Assembly: GCA_964495595.1 (NCBI GenBank) | Contig: CAZBWH010000089.1 | Span: 1-11,986, forward strand | Source of the DNA: CALMFQ01 sp964495595 | GTDB lineage: Bacteria; Pseudomonadota; Gammaproteobacteria; Burkholderiales; SCOH01 | DNA length: 11,986 nt | Reading direction: 5' to 3' | Part shown: one piece after another, positions 6,082 to 11,986 of the stretch | Layout: every line of letters begins with the position of its first letter | How positions within the stretch are numbered: position 1 is the stretch's first letter | Translations under genes and position numbers: made by a program | The notes under the pieces: generated by a model | What the model saw: the letters and a program-made list of their open reading frames with translations, nothing else | The model's database searches: none | What the model was told of the DNA's origin: nothing

Positions 6082-6906
6082 ATGTCTTATATCGAACTGA
6101 AACCGATCGCCATCGTCGCCGGCAAGGAGTTCCGCGACCGGATTCGCAATCGCTGGGTGCTGGCGATTGCGGTGGTGTTTGCCGCGTTTGCGTTGCTGAT
6201 CGCCTATTTCGGCGCGGCGCAGCAGGGGGCAGTGGGGTTTCGCGGCATCGAGGTGACGATTGCCAGCCTCACCAGCCTGGTGATTTACCTGCTGCCGCTG
6301 ATCGCGCTGATTCTCGGCTTCGATGCCATTGTCGGCGAACGTGAGCGCGGTTCGCTCGATCTGCTGCTGTCGCTGCCGATCACGCGGCTGGAGCTGCTGC
6401 TGGGCAAATATCTCGGGCTGGCGGCGGCACTGACGCTGTCGACATTGCTCGGCTTCGGCCTCACCGGCGTCCTGTTTGTCAGCCAGGCCGAGGCCGGCGC
6501 GCTGTTCCACTACATCGGCTTTGTCGCCTCGGCCATCCTGATGGGGCTGAGTTTCCTCAGCATCGCCGTATTGCTGTCCACCCTCGCCAGCGACCGCACC
6601 CGTGCATCCGGCGCGGCGATTGGCGTGTGGTTCTTTTTCGTGCTGGTATTCGACCTGATCCTGCTTGGCCTGTTGGTGGCCAGCGGTAGCGGCGATGCCG
6701 GCGGTGTGGCATTGCCTTACCTGTTGCTGGCCAATCCGGCCGATATTTTCCGCATTCTCAACATCTTCAGCATGGACGAGGTGAAAAGCCTGTACGGCCT
6801 GGCCACCGTGTTCCCCCCCGAGCTGGCCGATCCGTGGCTGCTTGGCGGAGTCATGGGGCTGTGGCTGGTGATCCCGTTGATGCTGGCAGCCTGGAGATTC
6901 AAATGA
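6082..6906 (+). CDS. nosY: NosY, membrane subunit of the NosDFY ABC complex
   Basis: NosY is the inner-membrane partner of NosF and passes the ATPase stroke to periplasmic NosD during CuZ maturation. The 274-residue product starts MSYIELKPIAIVAGKEFRDRIRNRW, the amphipathic elbow-helix type start of ABC-2 permeases. About six hydrophobic segments follow, including VLAIAVVFAAFALLIAYF, LVIYLLPLIALILGF and ILMGLSFLSIAVLLSTLAS. The GERERGSLDLLLSLPITR loop is characteristic of this family. I chose ATG 6082 because GGA at 6074-6076 is suitably spaced; ATG 6070 in frame adds four residues. The stop overlaps the nosL start (AATGA at 6902-6906). A run of seven C at 6813-6819 codes for FPPE near the C-terminus. 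The separation from nosF by palindromes is unusual for these two obligate partners. Confidence 0.94.
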   Translation: MSYIELKPIAIVAGKEFRDRIRNRWVLAIAVVFAAFALLIAYFGAAQQGAVGFRGIEVTIASLTSLVIYLLPLIALILGFDAIVGERERGSLDLLLSLPITRLELLLGKYLGLAAALTLSTLLGFGLTGVLFVSQAEAGALFHYIGFVASAILMGLSFLSIAVLLSTLASDRTRASGAAIGVWFFFVLVFDLILLGLLVASGSGDAGGVALPYLLLANPADIFRILNIFSMDEVKSLYGLATVFPPELADPWLLGGVMGLWLVIPLMLAAWRFK

Positions 6907-7412
6907 AAGCCCTGTTCAAACCCGCCCTGATCGCAGCCAGCTTCGCCCTGCTCACCGCCTGCAGCAAGCAGGAAGCCCCGGTGCAGCTCACCGAGCCGAC
7001 CCGCGACACCGTCTGCTCGCTCGACGGCATGACGCTGGTCGACTACCCCGGCCCGAAAGGCCAGATTCACTACAGCGGCGGCGAAACCAACTGGTTCTGC
7101 GACACCATGGAGCTGGTCTCGATCTACCTCAAACCGGAGCAGCAGAAAAAAATCCGTGCCGCATTCGTGCAGGACATGGGCAAAACCTCGTGGGATAAAC
7201 CCAGCAACAACTGGATCGACGCCACCAAGGCGCTGTACGTACAAGGCAGCAAGAAACACGGCAGCATGGGCCCGACCCTGGCCACCTTCGCCAGCCAGGC
7301 CGATGCCGACAAGTTCGTCGCCGAGCACGGCGGCAAAGTGCTCAAGTTCAGCGAGCTGACCCCCGACATGGTGCGACTGGATGGCGGCATGCAGCACGAC
7401 CACTCCATGTAA
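6903..7412 (+). CDS. nosL: NosL, copper-binding outer-membrane lipoprotein
   Basis: NosL binds Cu(I) and hands copper to the NosZ maturation machinery at the membrane. The 169-residue product has a lipoprotein signal with lipobox LTAC (Cys20). The residue after the cysteine is serine, not aspartate, which favours sorting to the outer membrane. The family core is present: C38-SLDG-M43, then VDYPGPKGQIHYSG, NWFCDTMELV, an aromatic NWIDATKALYV segment, GSMGPTLATFAS and a Met/His-containing tail (GGMQHDHSM). In the CxxCGM site I recall from Pseudomonas NosL the second cysteine is replaced here by aspartate (CSLDGM), so Cys38 and Met43 are the likely ligands. ATG 6903 overlaps the nosY stop, showing tight coupling. 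A GC-rich hairpin follows the gene. Confidence 0.95.
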   Translation: MKALFKPALIAASFALLTACSKQEAPVQLTEPTRDTVCSLDGMTLVDYPGPKGQIHYSGGETNWFCDTMELVSIYLKPEQQKKIRAAFVQDMGKTSWDKPSNNWIDATKALYVQGSKKHGSMGPTLATFASQADADKFVAEHGGKVLKFSELTPDMVRLDGGMQHDHSM

Positions 7413-7425
7413 GCCACACCTTCCC

Positions 7426-7455
7426 GCGCGACCGGCGCCCGAGCCCCGGTCGCGC
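7426..7455 (+). other. GC-rich hairpin after nosL
   Basis: GCGCGACCGG (7426-7435) and CCGGTCGCGC (7446-7455) form a perfect ten-base stem with a ten-base loop, 13 bases after the nosL stop and 33 bases before the next gene. No T run follows, so it is more likely an mRNA-stabilising or pausing structure, or a rho-linked end, than an intrinsic terminator. It may separate expression of nosL and the downstream gene. Confidence 0.5.
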
Positions 7456-7488
7456 CAGCGCAACCCATTCAGGCCACGGCACCCATCC

Positions 7489-8106
7489 ATGAGCAATTTT
7501 TACCAGGACATGCCCCCCCAGCTCAGCATCGGGCTGCAACAGCTCTCCAAGCTGATGTACGACACCCGCGAAGCGCGCAAGCAGTTGCTGGAACACTACG
7601 GAGTAACCGACGAAGCCGCGTTGCTGGCCTCGATTGCCGCCGGCGAACACGCCGCACAGCCCGCCTACGACGATTACCTCTCGGCCCGGCTGCTGCACCA
7701 GACCTCGCAGGCCGCCCGCGCCCACATGGCGCAACTTGCCGGCCAGCCGGACGCAGCAACGCCAGCACCGCTGCATCTGCAACTGGCCGAACAGGTGCAG
7801 CAGCACTTCGCCAACCAGCTCGACAGCGCACCGGCGCTGCTGCAGAACGCACTGCAACTGGTATTCGACAACGGCGTGGAAATGGAAATCCGCTACGCCG
7901 ATACCGACCACTACGCGCTGATCTGGAGCTGGGGCGAAGGCGTACTGCGCATCGACACCGCACCGGGCATGAAAGGCAGCCGACTGGTGCGCGAGGATGG
8001 CTCGGTGTGCACCGCCCCTCTGACCACACCGGGCGCCGAGCCGTGGGCCAATCTGCAGGCGGTGCTGGTGGCTGTGCTGGCTGATCCCTTGTTGGGTCAG
8101 GGATAA
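7489..8106 (+). CDS. Uncharacterised 205-residue protein downstream of nosL
   Basis: I do not recognise a family. ATG 7489 gives MSNFYQDMPPQLSIGLQQLS; the same frame is open further left, but only through low-complexity proline/arginine codons overlapping the end of nosL, so that extension is rejected. There is no signal peptide and no membrane segment, so it is probably cytoplasmic. The first 135 residues look helical, with many Ala, Gln and Leu (SKLMYDTREARKQLLEHYGV, LLHQTSQAARAHMAQLAG, LQLAEQVQQHFANQLD). The last 70 look like beta strands (GVEMEIRYADTDHYALIWSWGEGVLRID). Codon use is like that of its neighbours and the frame is clean, so it is a real gene. It lies 76 bp after nosL on the same strand, with a GC hairpin between. 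A link to nitrous oxide reduction is suggested only by position. A seven-C run at codons 9-11 is a possible slippage site. Confidence 0.8.
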   Translation: MSNFYQDMPPQLSIGLQQLSKLMYDTREARKQLLEHYGVTDEAALLASIAAGEHAAQPAYDDYLSARLLHQTSQAARAHMAQLAGQPDAATPAPLHLQLAEQVQQHFANQLDSAPALLQNALQLVFDNGVEMEIRYADTDHYALIWSWGEGVLRIDTAPGMKGSRLVREDGSVCTAPLTTPGAEPWANLQAVLVAVLADPLLGQG

Positions 8107-8184
8107 TTCCAAGGCATCGCATGGGATGGCCGTCAAGCAGCGCGGCCCCTGACTGATTGCGCTGGCCACACAGCAGGAGTTTTG

Positions 8185-8648
8185 ATGGAAGTCAAAATTG
8201 TTTTCTTCCCCGAAACAAAGGTCGCGGCTGTTGAGCACCTCGGAGCGCCTGGCTTTGAACACAATACCGTGCGAAAACTGGTCGCCTGGAAACTCGATAA
8301 CCGGTTGCTGGATCAATCGCAATACCGTAGCTATGGCATTCACTACACAGATCCGCGCATCACACCGCCTTCCGATCACCGCGTCGATTTCTGCCTATCC
8401 TACGACAAGGATGTCGGCATCAACCCCTACGGTATCCGTAACTCCGCAATTCCCAAACTACGTTGCGCCTGCGCAAGAGATGTTGGCTCTCGCGCGAACA
8501 ACAGGGCCGCGGCCTACCTCAACGAAACATGGCGGCCTCAAAGCGGTGAATCACTCGGCGATTTCCCGATCTTTTTCACTACGTCAACGTCGGCCCCAAT
8601 GTTCCAGAAGCAGAAATGATTACCGACGTTTACTTACCCCTTAAGTGA
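8185..8648 (+). pseudogene. GyrI-like (AraC effector-binding domain) protein, frameshifted
   Basis: The frame opens at ATG 8185 behind AGGAG (8175-8179). It reads VKIVFFPETKVAAVEHLGAP, then YGIHYTDPRITPP, CARDVGSRANNRAAAYLNETW and GESLGDFPIFF, which is the GyrI-like small-molecule-binding fold. In this frame the end is TTSTSAPMFQKQK with a stop at 8617-8619, which does not fit the family. Reading from 8577 in the next frame gives HYVNVGPNVPEAEMITDVYLPLK with a stop at 8646-8648, the expected C-terminus. Adding one T to the five-T run at 8572-8576 restores an intact domain of 154 residues. So either a single-base deletion broke the gene, or the read is wrong there. Base composition is clearly more A/T-rich than neighbouring genes, which hints at separate ancestry. 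Stand-alone GyrI-like proteins may bind drugs or DNA gyrase; the function here is unknown. Confidence 0.8.
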
Positions 8649-8870
8649 CGCCCGAGGAAATGTCTGCTCATGCACTGAACTGTTCGGCAGTGATCATCTG
8701 TGTTCCTTTCAAATTGTTTCTGTGCCGCGGGTGCAGGCCGTTGGCCCTTTCCTGCGGCATACGCAGTGGTTGCGGGCGGGCTTCAATCCAAGTCAGCGCT
8801 CAATGCAAGCGACAGCGTCGGATTGACGCACGGCCTGCAGAGCCCTTGGCCATCGCGATGGTGTAGCCGC
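8649..8870. other. Intergenic region between convergent genes
   Basis: About 220 bp between the GyrI-like pseudogene and the end of the minus-strand hydrolase gene. I see no gene: the one short + strand frame (8645-8866) has no ribosome site or recognisable product. A 12-base palindrome CCATCGCGATGG lies at 8850-8861, close to the hydrolase stop, but no T run supports a terminator. Confidence 0.5.
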
Positions 8871-9767
8871 TCACGCCGCCCAGCGCTGGCTTGCCAGCCC
8901 GATGTTCAGCGTCTTGCCGATCAGCCAGTCGCCGATTTCATCCCACGCAGCAATCGGTGCCTGGCGGCGGAAGAAGCCGAAGTGGCCCATGCTGGCGGCG
9001 CCCCAGTGCGACGGATGGCGCCACACCACTTCGCCGTCGGCCTCGGTATAGCGGTGCGACAAGGCGCGCACCGCGCTGGCCGGTGCGTAGAAATGATCGT
9101 CGCCGATGGCGTAGAAGCGCGCCGGACCGCGGAAACGGTCGAAATAGGTCGTCAGCGGCTGGCCGGCTTCGTCGACGAAATACTGCCGGTGCTGGCACCA
9201 GCGCGCCCATTCCAGCGCAATACCGGCCGGCAACGACACCCCGCCCATGGCGAACCCCGGCAGCTTGCCGAAACCTTTCACCGCCGCCGGCAGCGCCAGC
9301 CCGGTGACCAGGCCCATCTGCAGCCGCTTGGTCGCCGTAGGCCAGTTGCGCCAGTAGCCGATCTGCGAACCCACCGTGGCCAGCGATGCCAGCAGGTGAT
9401 TGTTGCTCGCCAGCCCGACCAGCTGCCCGCCGATCGAATGGCCGATGCCGGCAATCCGCTGCTCCGGCGCGTAGCGTTGCAACCAGCCCAGCGCCGCGGA
9501 TAGATCCTGGCTGCCCCAATCGCGCAGCGTCAGATCCGGCAGATGGAAATTGCTGTCGATGCTGTCGCCGATACCGCGATAGTCGTAGGTCAGCACCAGA
9601 CAACCGCGCTGCGCCAGGTAGTCGGCAAAATAGCGGTAATAATGGCGCGGCGCACCGGTGGCACTGTTGATCAGTACCGAGAGGCCATTCGGCTGTTCGG
9701 GTTCGAAGCGGCTGGCTGCCAGGCGGTAACCATCGCTGGTGTGCAGAGTGAAATCGACTTGTGCCAT
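8871..9767 (-). CDS. Alpha/beta hydrolase (COG4757-like)
   Basis: A 298-residue serine hydrolase of the alpha/beta fold, probably cytoplasmic as no signal peptide is seen. The nucleophile elbow is GHSIGG with Ser111. The acid is likely Asp223 or Asp224 in IGDDHFYAP, and the base His262 in MGHFGFFRR. The oxyanion region is around INSATGAPRHYYR, and TYDYRGIGDS is the usual strand after it. The WRHPSHWGAASMGHFGFFR ending resembles the predicted hydrolases grouped as COG4757; substrate unknown. The ATG at 9767-9765 has GGAG about eight bases upstream on the minus strand. It lies 105 bp downstream of the LysR gene on the same strand, so the two may be co-transcribed, but the gap also holds a possible promoter and dyads. 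LysR control of the hydrolase is inference. Confidence 0.88.
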   Translation of the reverse strand: MAQVDFTLHTSDGYRLAASRFEPEQPNGLSVLINSATGAPRHYYRYFADYLAQRGCLVLTYDYRGIGDSIDSNFHLPDLTLRDWGSQDLSAALGWLQRYAPEQRIAGIGHSIGGQLVGLASNNHLLASLATVGSQIGYWRNWPTATKRLQMGLVTGLALPAAVKGFGKLPGFAMGGVSLPAGIALEWARWCQHRQYFVDEAGQPLTTYFDRFRGPARFYAIGDDHFYAPASAVRALSHRYTEADGEVVWRHPSHWGAASMGHFGFFRRQAPIAAWDEIGDWLIGKTLNIGLASQRWAA

Positions 9768-9802
9768 TTGTTTGTCTCCAGTGGGCGTGGACCGGACTGC
9801 AT

Positions 9803-9844
9803 CGTTGTTGATGCCAGTATTGGCGTTGCAACAACGGGAAACAA
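9803..9844 (-). promoter_or_regulatory. Possible hydrolase promoter overlapped by a dyad
   Basis: On the minus strand TTGTTT (9844-9839), 17 bases and AATACT (9821-9816) make a weak sigma-70-like pair. The spacer and -10 lie inside a nested inverted repeat: CGTTGTTG (9803-9810) with CAACAACG (9829-9836), and GCCA-GTAT-TGGC within it (9813-9824). The overlap suggests an operator, but no regulator can be assigned. Confidence 0.3.
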
Positions 9845-9851
9845 ACGAAAT

Positions 9852-9863
9852 TCAAGCGCTTGA
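9852..9863. promoter_or_regulatory. 12-bp palindrome between lysR and hydrolase gene
   Basis: TCAAGCGCTTGA is a perfect 12-base palindrome ten bases after the lysR stop (minus strand sense) and just upstream of the proposed hydrolase -35. It shares TTGA/TCAA half-sites with the dyad at 10908-10924, so a common regulator is conceivable, with LysR the obvious candidate. Confidence 0.3.
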
Positions 9864-9872
9864 TAGGTGAAA

Positions 9873-10763
9873 CTAATTCAACTGTTGCAGCGTGGCGCGA
9901 ATCCAGCCGCTCACCGCGCGCACCTCCGGCTGCTGCGCCCGCTCCGGGCGGCACAACAGGTAATAACTGAACATCATCGGCATCTGTGCCGGCCACAAGG
10001 TCACCAGCCGCTCGTGCTCCACCAGCGGCTTCAGCAGCGGCCACATGCCCATCGCTACCCCGGCTCCATGTTCGGCGGCGCCGATCAGGCTGGCGTAATT
10101 GTCGAACCACAACACCCCGCGCGGTGCCTCGTTGCCGAGATTGGACCAGCGAAACCAGGCATTCCACGCCTCGCGCAGATTGGTCATGCCCAGCAGCGGC
10201 GCCTCCAGCAGCGTCTGCACCGGGTTATCGTGCCGCAGCAGCAGCCGCGGCGCCGCCACCGGCACGGCGGTCAGTGCCAGCAGCAGCTCGGCATGCAGGC
10301 CGGGAAACTGCCCGTCGCCCAGCCGCACCGCCAGATCGATATCCTCGCGCAACACATCGCGCTGGCGGTTTTCCGCCAGCATCTCCAGCTCCAGCTCCGG
10401 ATGTTCGTCGCGCAAGCGCGCCATCGCCGGCATCAGCAACTCGATGCCGACAAACGGCGCCACCGACAGCCGCAAGCGCGCCTTCTGCCCGCTGCTGCGC
10501 AACGCCGCCGATGCCTCGCGCAACATCTCCAGCGCGCCCGCCACACTCTGCTGATACAGCTTGCCGGCATCGGTCAGATACAACTTGCGGCTCTTGCGCA
10601 CAAACAGCGGCGTGCCGAGAAACTGCTCCAGCGCCAGCATCTGGTGGCTGACCGCTGATGGTGTCAACGCCAGTTGCTCGGCGGTCAATTTGAACGAGAG
10701 ATTGGCCGCCGCCACTTCGAAGGTGTGCAACACATGCAAAGGAGGAAGTTTGCGGAATTTCAT
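9873..10763 (-). CDS. LysR-family transcriptional regulator (GcvA-like)
   Basis: A 296-residue regulator with the standard LysR plan. The N-terminal winged helix-turn-helix (about residues 9-66) contains FEVAAANLSFKLTAEQLALT and PSAVSHQMLALEQFLGTPLF. A two-lobed periplasmic-binding-type effector domain follows (about 92-290). The KLPPLHVLHTFEVAAANLSF start and RLSVAPFVGIELLMPAMARL are typical of the GcvA-like branch. The ATG at 10763-10761 is preceded by AGGA (10774-10771 on the minus strand), a good ribosome site. Its likely targets are its own promoter region, where a T-N11-A dyad lies at 10908-10924, and the hydrolase gene directly downstream. The effector cannot be told from sequence. The upstream side carries repeat copy B within 25 bases of the start codon, so the leader of its mRNA would contain that hairpin if transcription begins beyond it. 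Confidence 0.93.
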   Translation of the reverse strand: MKFRKLPPLHVLHTFEVAAANLSFKLTAEQLALTPSAVSHQMLALEQFLGTPLFVRKSRKLYLTDAGKLYQQSVAGALEMLREASAALRSSGQKARLRLSVAPFVGIELLMPAMARLRDEHPELELEMLAENRQRDVLREDIDLAVRLGDGQFPGLHAELLLALTAVPVAAPRLLLRHDNPVQTLLEAPLLGMTNLREAWNAWFRWSNLGNEAPRGVLWFDNYASLIGAAEHGAGVAMGMWPLLKPLVEHERLVTLWPAQMPMMFSYYLLCRPERAQQPEVRAVSGWIRATLQQLN

Positions 10764-10784
10764 CGTCTATTCCTGAATGGCATC

Positions 10785-10853
10785 GCTGCAGCCCGCTCTG
10801 GCATTGGCCTGCAGGCCGGGCTGCAAGCCAGTTCCAGAGCGGCTTGCAGGGCA
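10785..10853. repeat. 69-bp extragenic repeat, copy B (upstream of lysR)
   Basis: The second copy of the element at 5951-6019, in the same orientation, about 85% identical by hand count (59 of 69). CCGCTCTGG (10793-10801) and CCAGAGCGG (10834-10842) are the paired arms. With the flanking CTGCA/TGCAG the stem reaches 14 of 16 matched pairs. The inner palindrome here is GGCCTGCAGGCC (10806-10817) instead of the version in copy A. The differences between copies lie mainly between the arms, as expected if the stem is kept by selection or by the mechanism of spread. Confidence 0.8.
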
Positions 10854-10907
10854 GGAGTGGCTGTCATGGCGACAGCGGCCGGCAATCAGGCCACAGTGGG
10901 CTGCGCG

Positions 10908-10924
10908 GTTGAAATCACTTCAAC
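10908..10924. promoter_or_regulatory. 17-bp dyad in the lysR/WYL divergent region
   Basis: GTTGAA-ATCAC-TTCAAC is a perfect six-base inverted repeat with a five-base spacer. It fits the LysR-type T-N11-A pattern (T10910, A10922). It lies about 145 bp upstream of the lysR start and 123 bp upstream of the WYL gene start, so it could serve either. Assignment to LysR is inference. Confidence 0.4.
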
Positions 10925-10970
10925 TATGCGGCAAATGCCTCCCAGGGCACAAGCCGCCGCCGGGCTGAAT

Positions 10971-10999
10971 TTGCCGATGCGGGTTGGGGCATTTATTGT
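10971..10999 (+). promoter_or_regulatory. Possible promoter of the WYL regulator gene
   Basis: TTGCCG (10971-10976), a 17-base spacer and TATTGT (10994-10999) each match four of six sigma-70 consensus positions. A transcript would start about 40 bases upstream of the ATG at 11047, leaving room for the GGGAG ribosome site at 11036-11040. The local A/T-rich ATTTATTGTT is conspicuous in this GC-rich region. Confidence 0.4.
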
Positions 11000-11046
11000 T
11001 CACAGCACCTGCCCGTTGACCTGGGCCGGCGCAAAGGGAGATGAAC

Positions 11047-11986
11047 ATGAGTGCAATGGAACGGTTGTACCAGATCGACCAGATGTTGGCAGAGCGTCGG
11101 TGCGTGCCGCGCCTGGAGCTGCAAAGCCGGCTTGGTATTTCCTGGGCAACCCTGAAGCGCGATCTGGCCTACATGAAAGACCGCCTCAACGCACCCATCG
11201 TGTTCGATCGCGAGCAAGGGGGATATCGCTTTGACCATGTCGGCCGTCAAATCGGGCCGCAGTACGAATTACCCGGATTGTGGTTCTCCGCCGAAGAAAT
11301 CCATGCCCTGCTGACCATGCAGCACCTATTGGCCAATCTCGACACCGGCGGCCTGCTCGGGCCGCAGATCCAGCCACTGCTGGCGCGGCTGGTCGGGCTG
11401 CTGGGGGCTGCCGACAATCCGGCCGAAGAAGTGCAGAAACGCATCCATATCCAGACTGTCGGCGCTCGCCGGTTTCATCTCGACCACTTTCAGGCCATCG
11501 GCTCGGCACTGCTGCGGCGCAAACGACTGGTAATCCGCTACCACGCCCGCAGCTCGGATGAAGTGACCGAGCGGGAAATTTCACCCCAGCGGTTGGTGCA
11601 TTACCGCGACAACTGGTACCTCGATGCCTGGTGTCATCTGCGCGACGGCCTACGCAACTTTGCCGTCGACAAAATCCAGCATGCGGAAATCCTCGACCTG
11701 CCCGCCCGCAACGTGGAGGAGCAGCAGCTGGACGCTACTCTGGGAGCAGGCTACGGCATTTTTTCCGGCGACGACGTGAACTGGGCCATCCTGCGTTTTA
11801 CGCCGGAACGAGCCCGCTGGGTGGCGGCGGAAACCTGGCACCCAAGACAACAAAGCCGTTTGCTGGACGATGGCTCATATGAACTGCAGGTGCCTTATGC
11901 CGACGACCGGGAGCTGATCATGGACATTCTCAAATATGGCGGCGATTGCCGGGTGATCGCGCCAGACGTGTTACGCGACAAGGTGA
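11047..11986 (+). CDS. HTH and WYL-domain transcriptional regulator, 3' end cut off
   Basis: The frame is open to the window edge with 313 residues visible and no stop, probably lacking only a short tail. The N-terminal DeoR/HTH-11 type helix-turn-helix reads MERLYQIDQMLAERR, LQSRLGISWATLKRDLAYMKDRL and APIVFDREQGGYRF. The WYL domain follows, with the name-giving motif W190-Y191-L192 in YRDNWYLDAWCHLRDGLRNFAVDKI, and a WCX-type C-terminal extension from about residue 235. Proteins of this COG2378/YafY group bind DNA and sense a ligand, probably a nucleotide or nucleic acid, through the WYL domain; several relatives control CRISPR, CBASS or BREX defence genes. I chose ATG 11047 because GGGAG at 11036-11040 is six bases upstream; ATG 11041 in frame has no spacing. 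Its targets probably lie to the right of the window or are itself. Confidence 0.9.
   Translation, partial: MSAMERLYQIDQMLAERRCVPRLELQSRLGISWATLKRDLAYMKDRLNAPIVFDREQGGYRFDHVGRQIGPQYELPGLWFSAEEIHALLTMQHLLANLDTGGLLGPQIQPLLARLVGLLGAADNPAEEVQKRIHIQTVGARRFHLDHFQAIGSALLRRKRLVIRYHARSSDEVTEREISPQRLVHYRDNWYLDAWCHLRDGLRNFAVDKIQHAEILDLPARNVEEQQLDATLGAGYGIFSGDDVNWAILRFTPERARWVAAETWHPRQQSRLLDDGSYELQVPYADDRELIMDILKYGGDCRVIAPDVLRDKV

Noticed and set aside
8850..8861. CCATCGCGATGG palindrome near the hydrolase stop
   Set aside because: Short, partly expected by chance in GC-rich DNA, no T run; noted only within the intergenic description.
8645..8866. Short + strand frame after the GyrI-like pseudogene
   Set aside because: No ribosome site, no similarity, and it begins inside the restored end of the pseudogene.
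8938..10167. Minus-strand frame of 409 codons spanning the hydrolase and part of lysR
   Set aside because: Overlaps two recognised genes on the same strand in a different frame and has no recognisable domain.
9867..10658. + strand frame of 263 codons opposite lysR
   Set aside because: Gln/His/Arg-rich antisense shadow; the LysR reading of the other strand is unambiguous.
5951..10853. The two 69-bp repeats considered as ends of a composite mobile element
   Set aside because: They are direct copies flanking nosY, nosL, the hydrolase and lysR, with no transposase and no target-site duplications visible; independent dispersed copies fit better.

Overview
The window reads as an ordinary chromosomal stretch of a high-GC denitrifying betaproteobacterium. 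The style of the nos genes, the strong G/C third-position bias and the short intergenic palindromes would suit a member of the Neisseriales/Chromobacteriaceae, but this placement is inference from general appearance, not from a marker gene. No rRNA, tRNA, CRISPR array, insertion sequence or phage gene is visible.

Left part (1-2930, + strand): the 3' end of a ZrgA/DUF2796-type periplasmic zinc-binding protein, then an ABC ATPase, an FtsX/MacB-type permease overlapping it by one base, and an exported DUF3299 protein. This is the layout of a zinc-responsive, Zrg-like transport module. It is followed by a stand-alone class II Fic-domain gene (2959-3699). Its core motif has lost the catalytic histidine and the metal-binding acidic residue, while the autoinhibitory S-N-A-I-E-G motif is intact.

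Centre (3758-8106, + strand): nosD, nosF, nosY and nosL, the copper-site maturation genes for nitrous oxide reductase. NosD is the periplasmic beta-helix protein, NosF the ATPase, NosY the membrane subunit and NosL the copper-carrying lipoprotein. They are followed by an unrecognised 205-residue gene. nosZ and nosR are not in the window. A weak FNR/DNR-like box lies just before nosD. The nosF-nosY junction, usually tight in such operons, is opened by about 170 bp holding three different palindromic elements. One of them, a 69-bp unit, recurs at about 85% identity (59 of 69 bases by my hand alignment) upstream of lysR at 10785-10853.

Right part: a small GyrI-like (AraC effector-binding domain) protein is broken by a single-base frameshift in a T run (8185-8648). 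On the minus strand are a LysR regulator (10763-9873) and, downstream of it, an alpha/beta hydrolase (9767-8871), probably a two-gene unit with an extra promoter between them. Divergent from lysR is a WYL-domain HTH regulator that runs off the right edge. The lysR/WYL gap carries the second repeat copy, a 17-bp dyad and a plausible promoter.

I see no clear new multi-gene system. The best leads are the catalytically altered Fic protein between a zinc module and the nos maturation genes, the palindrome cluster inside the nos operon, and the uncharacterised gene after nosL.
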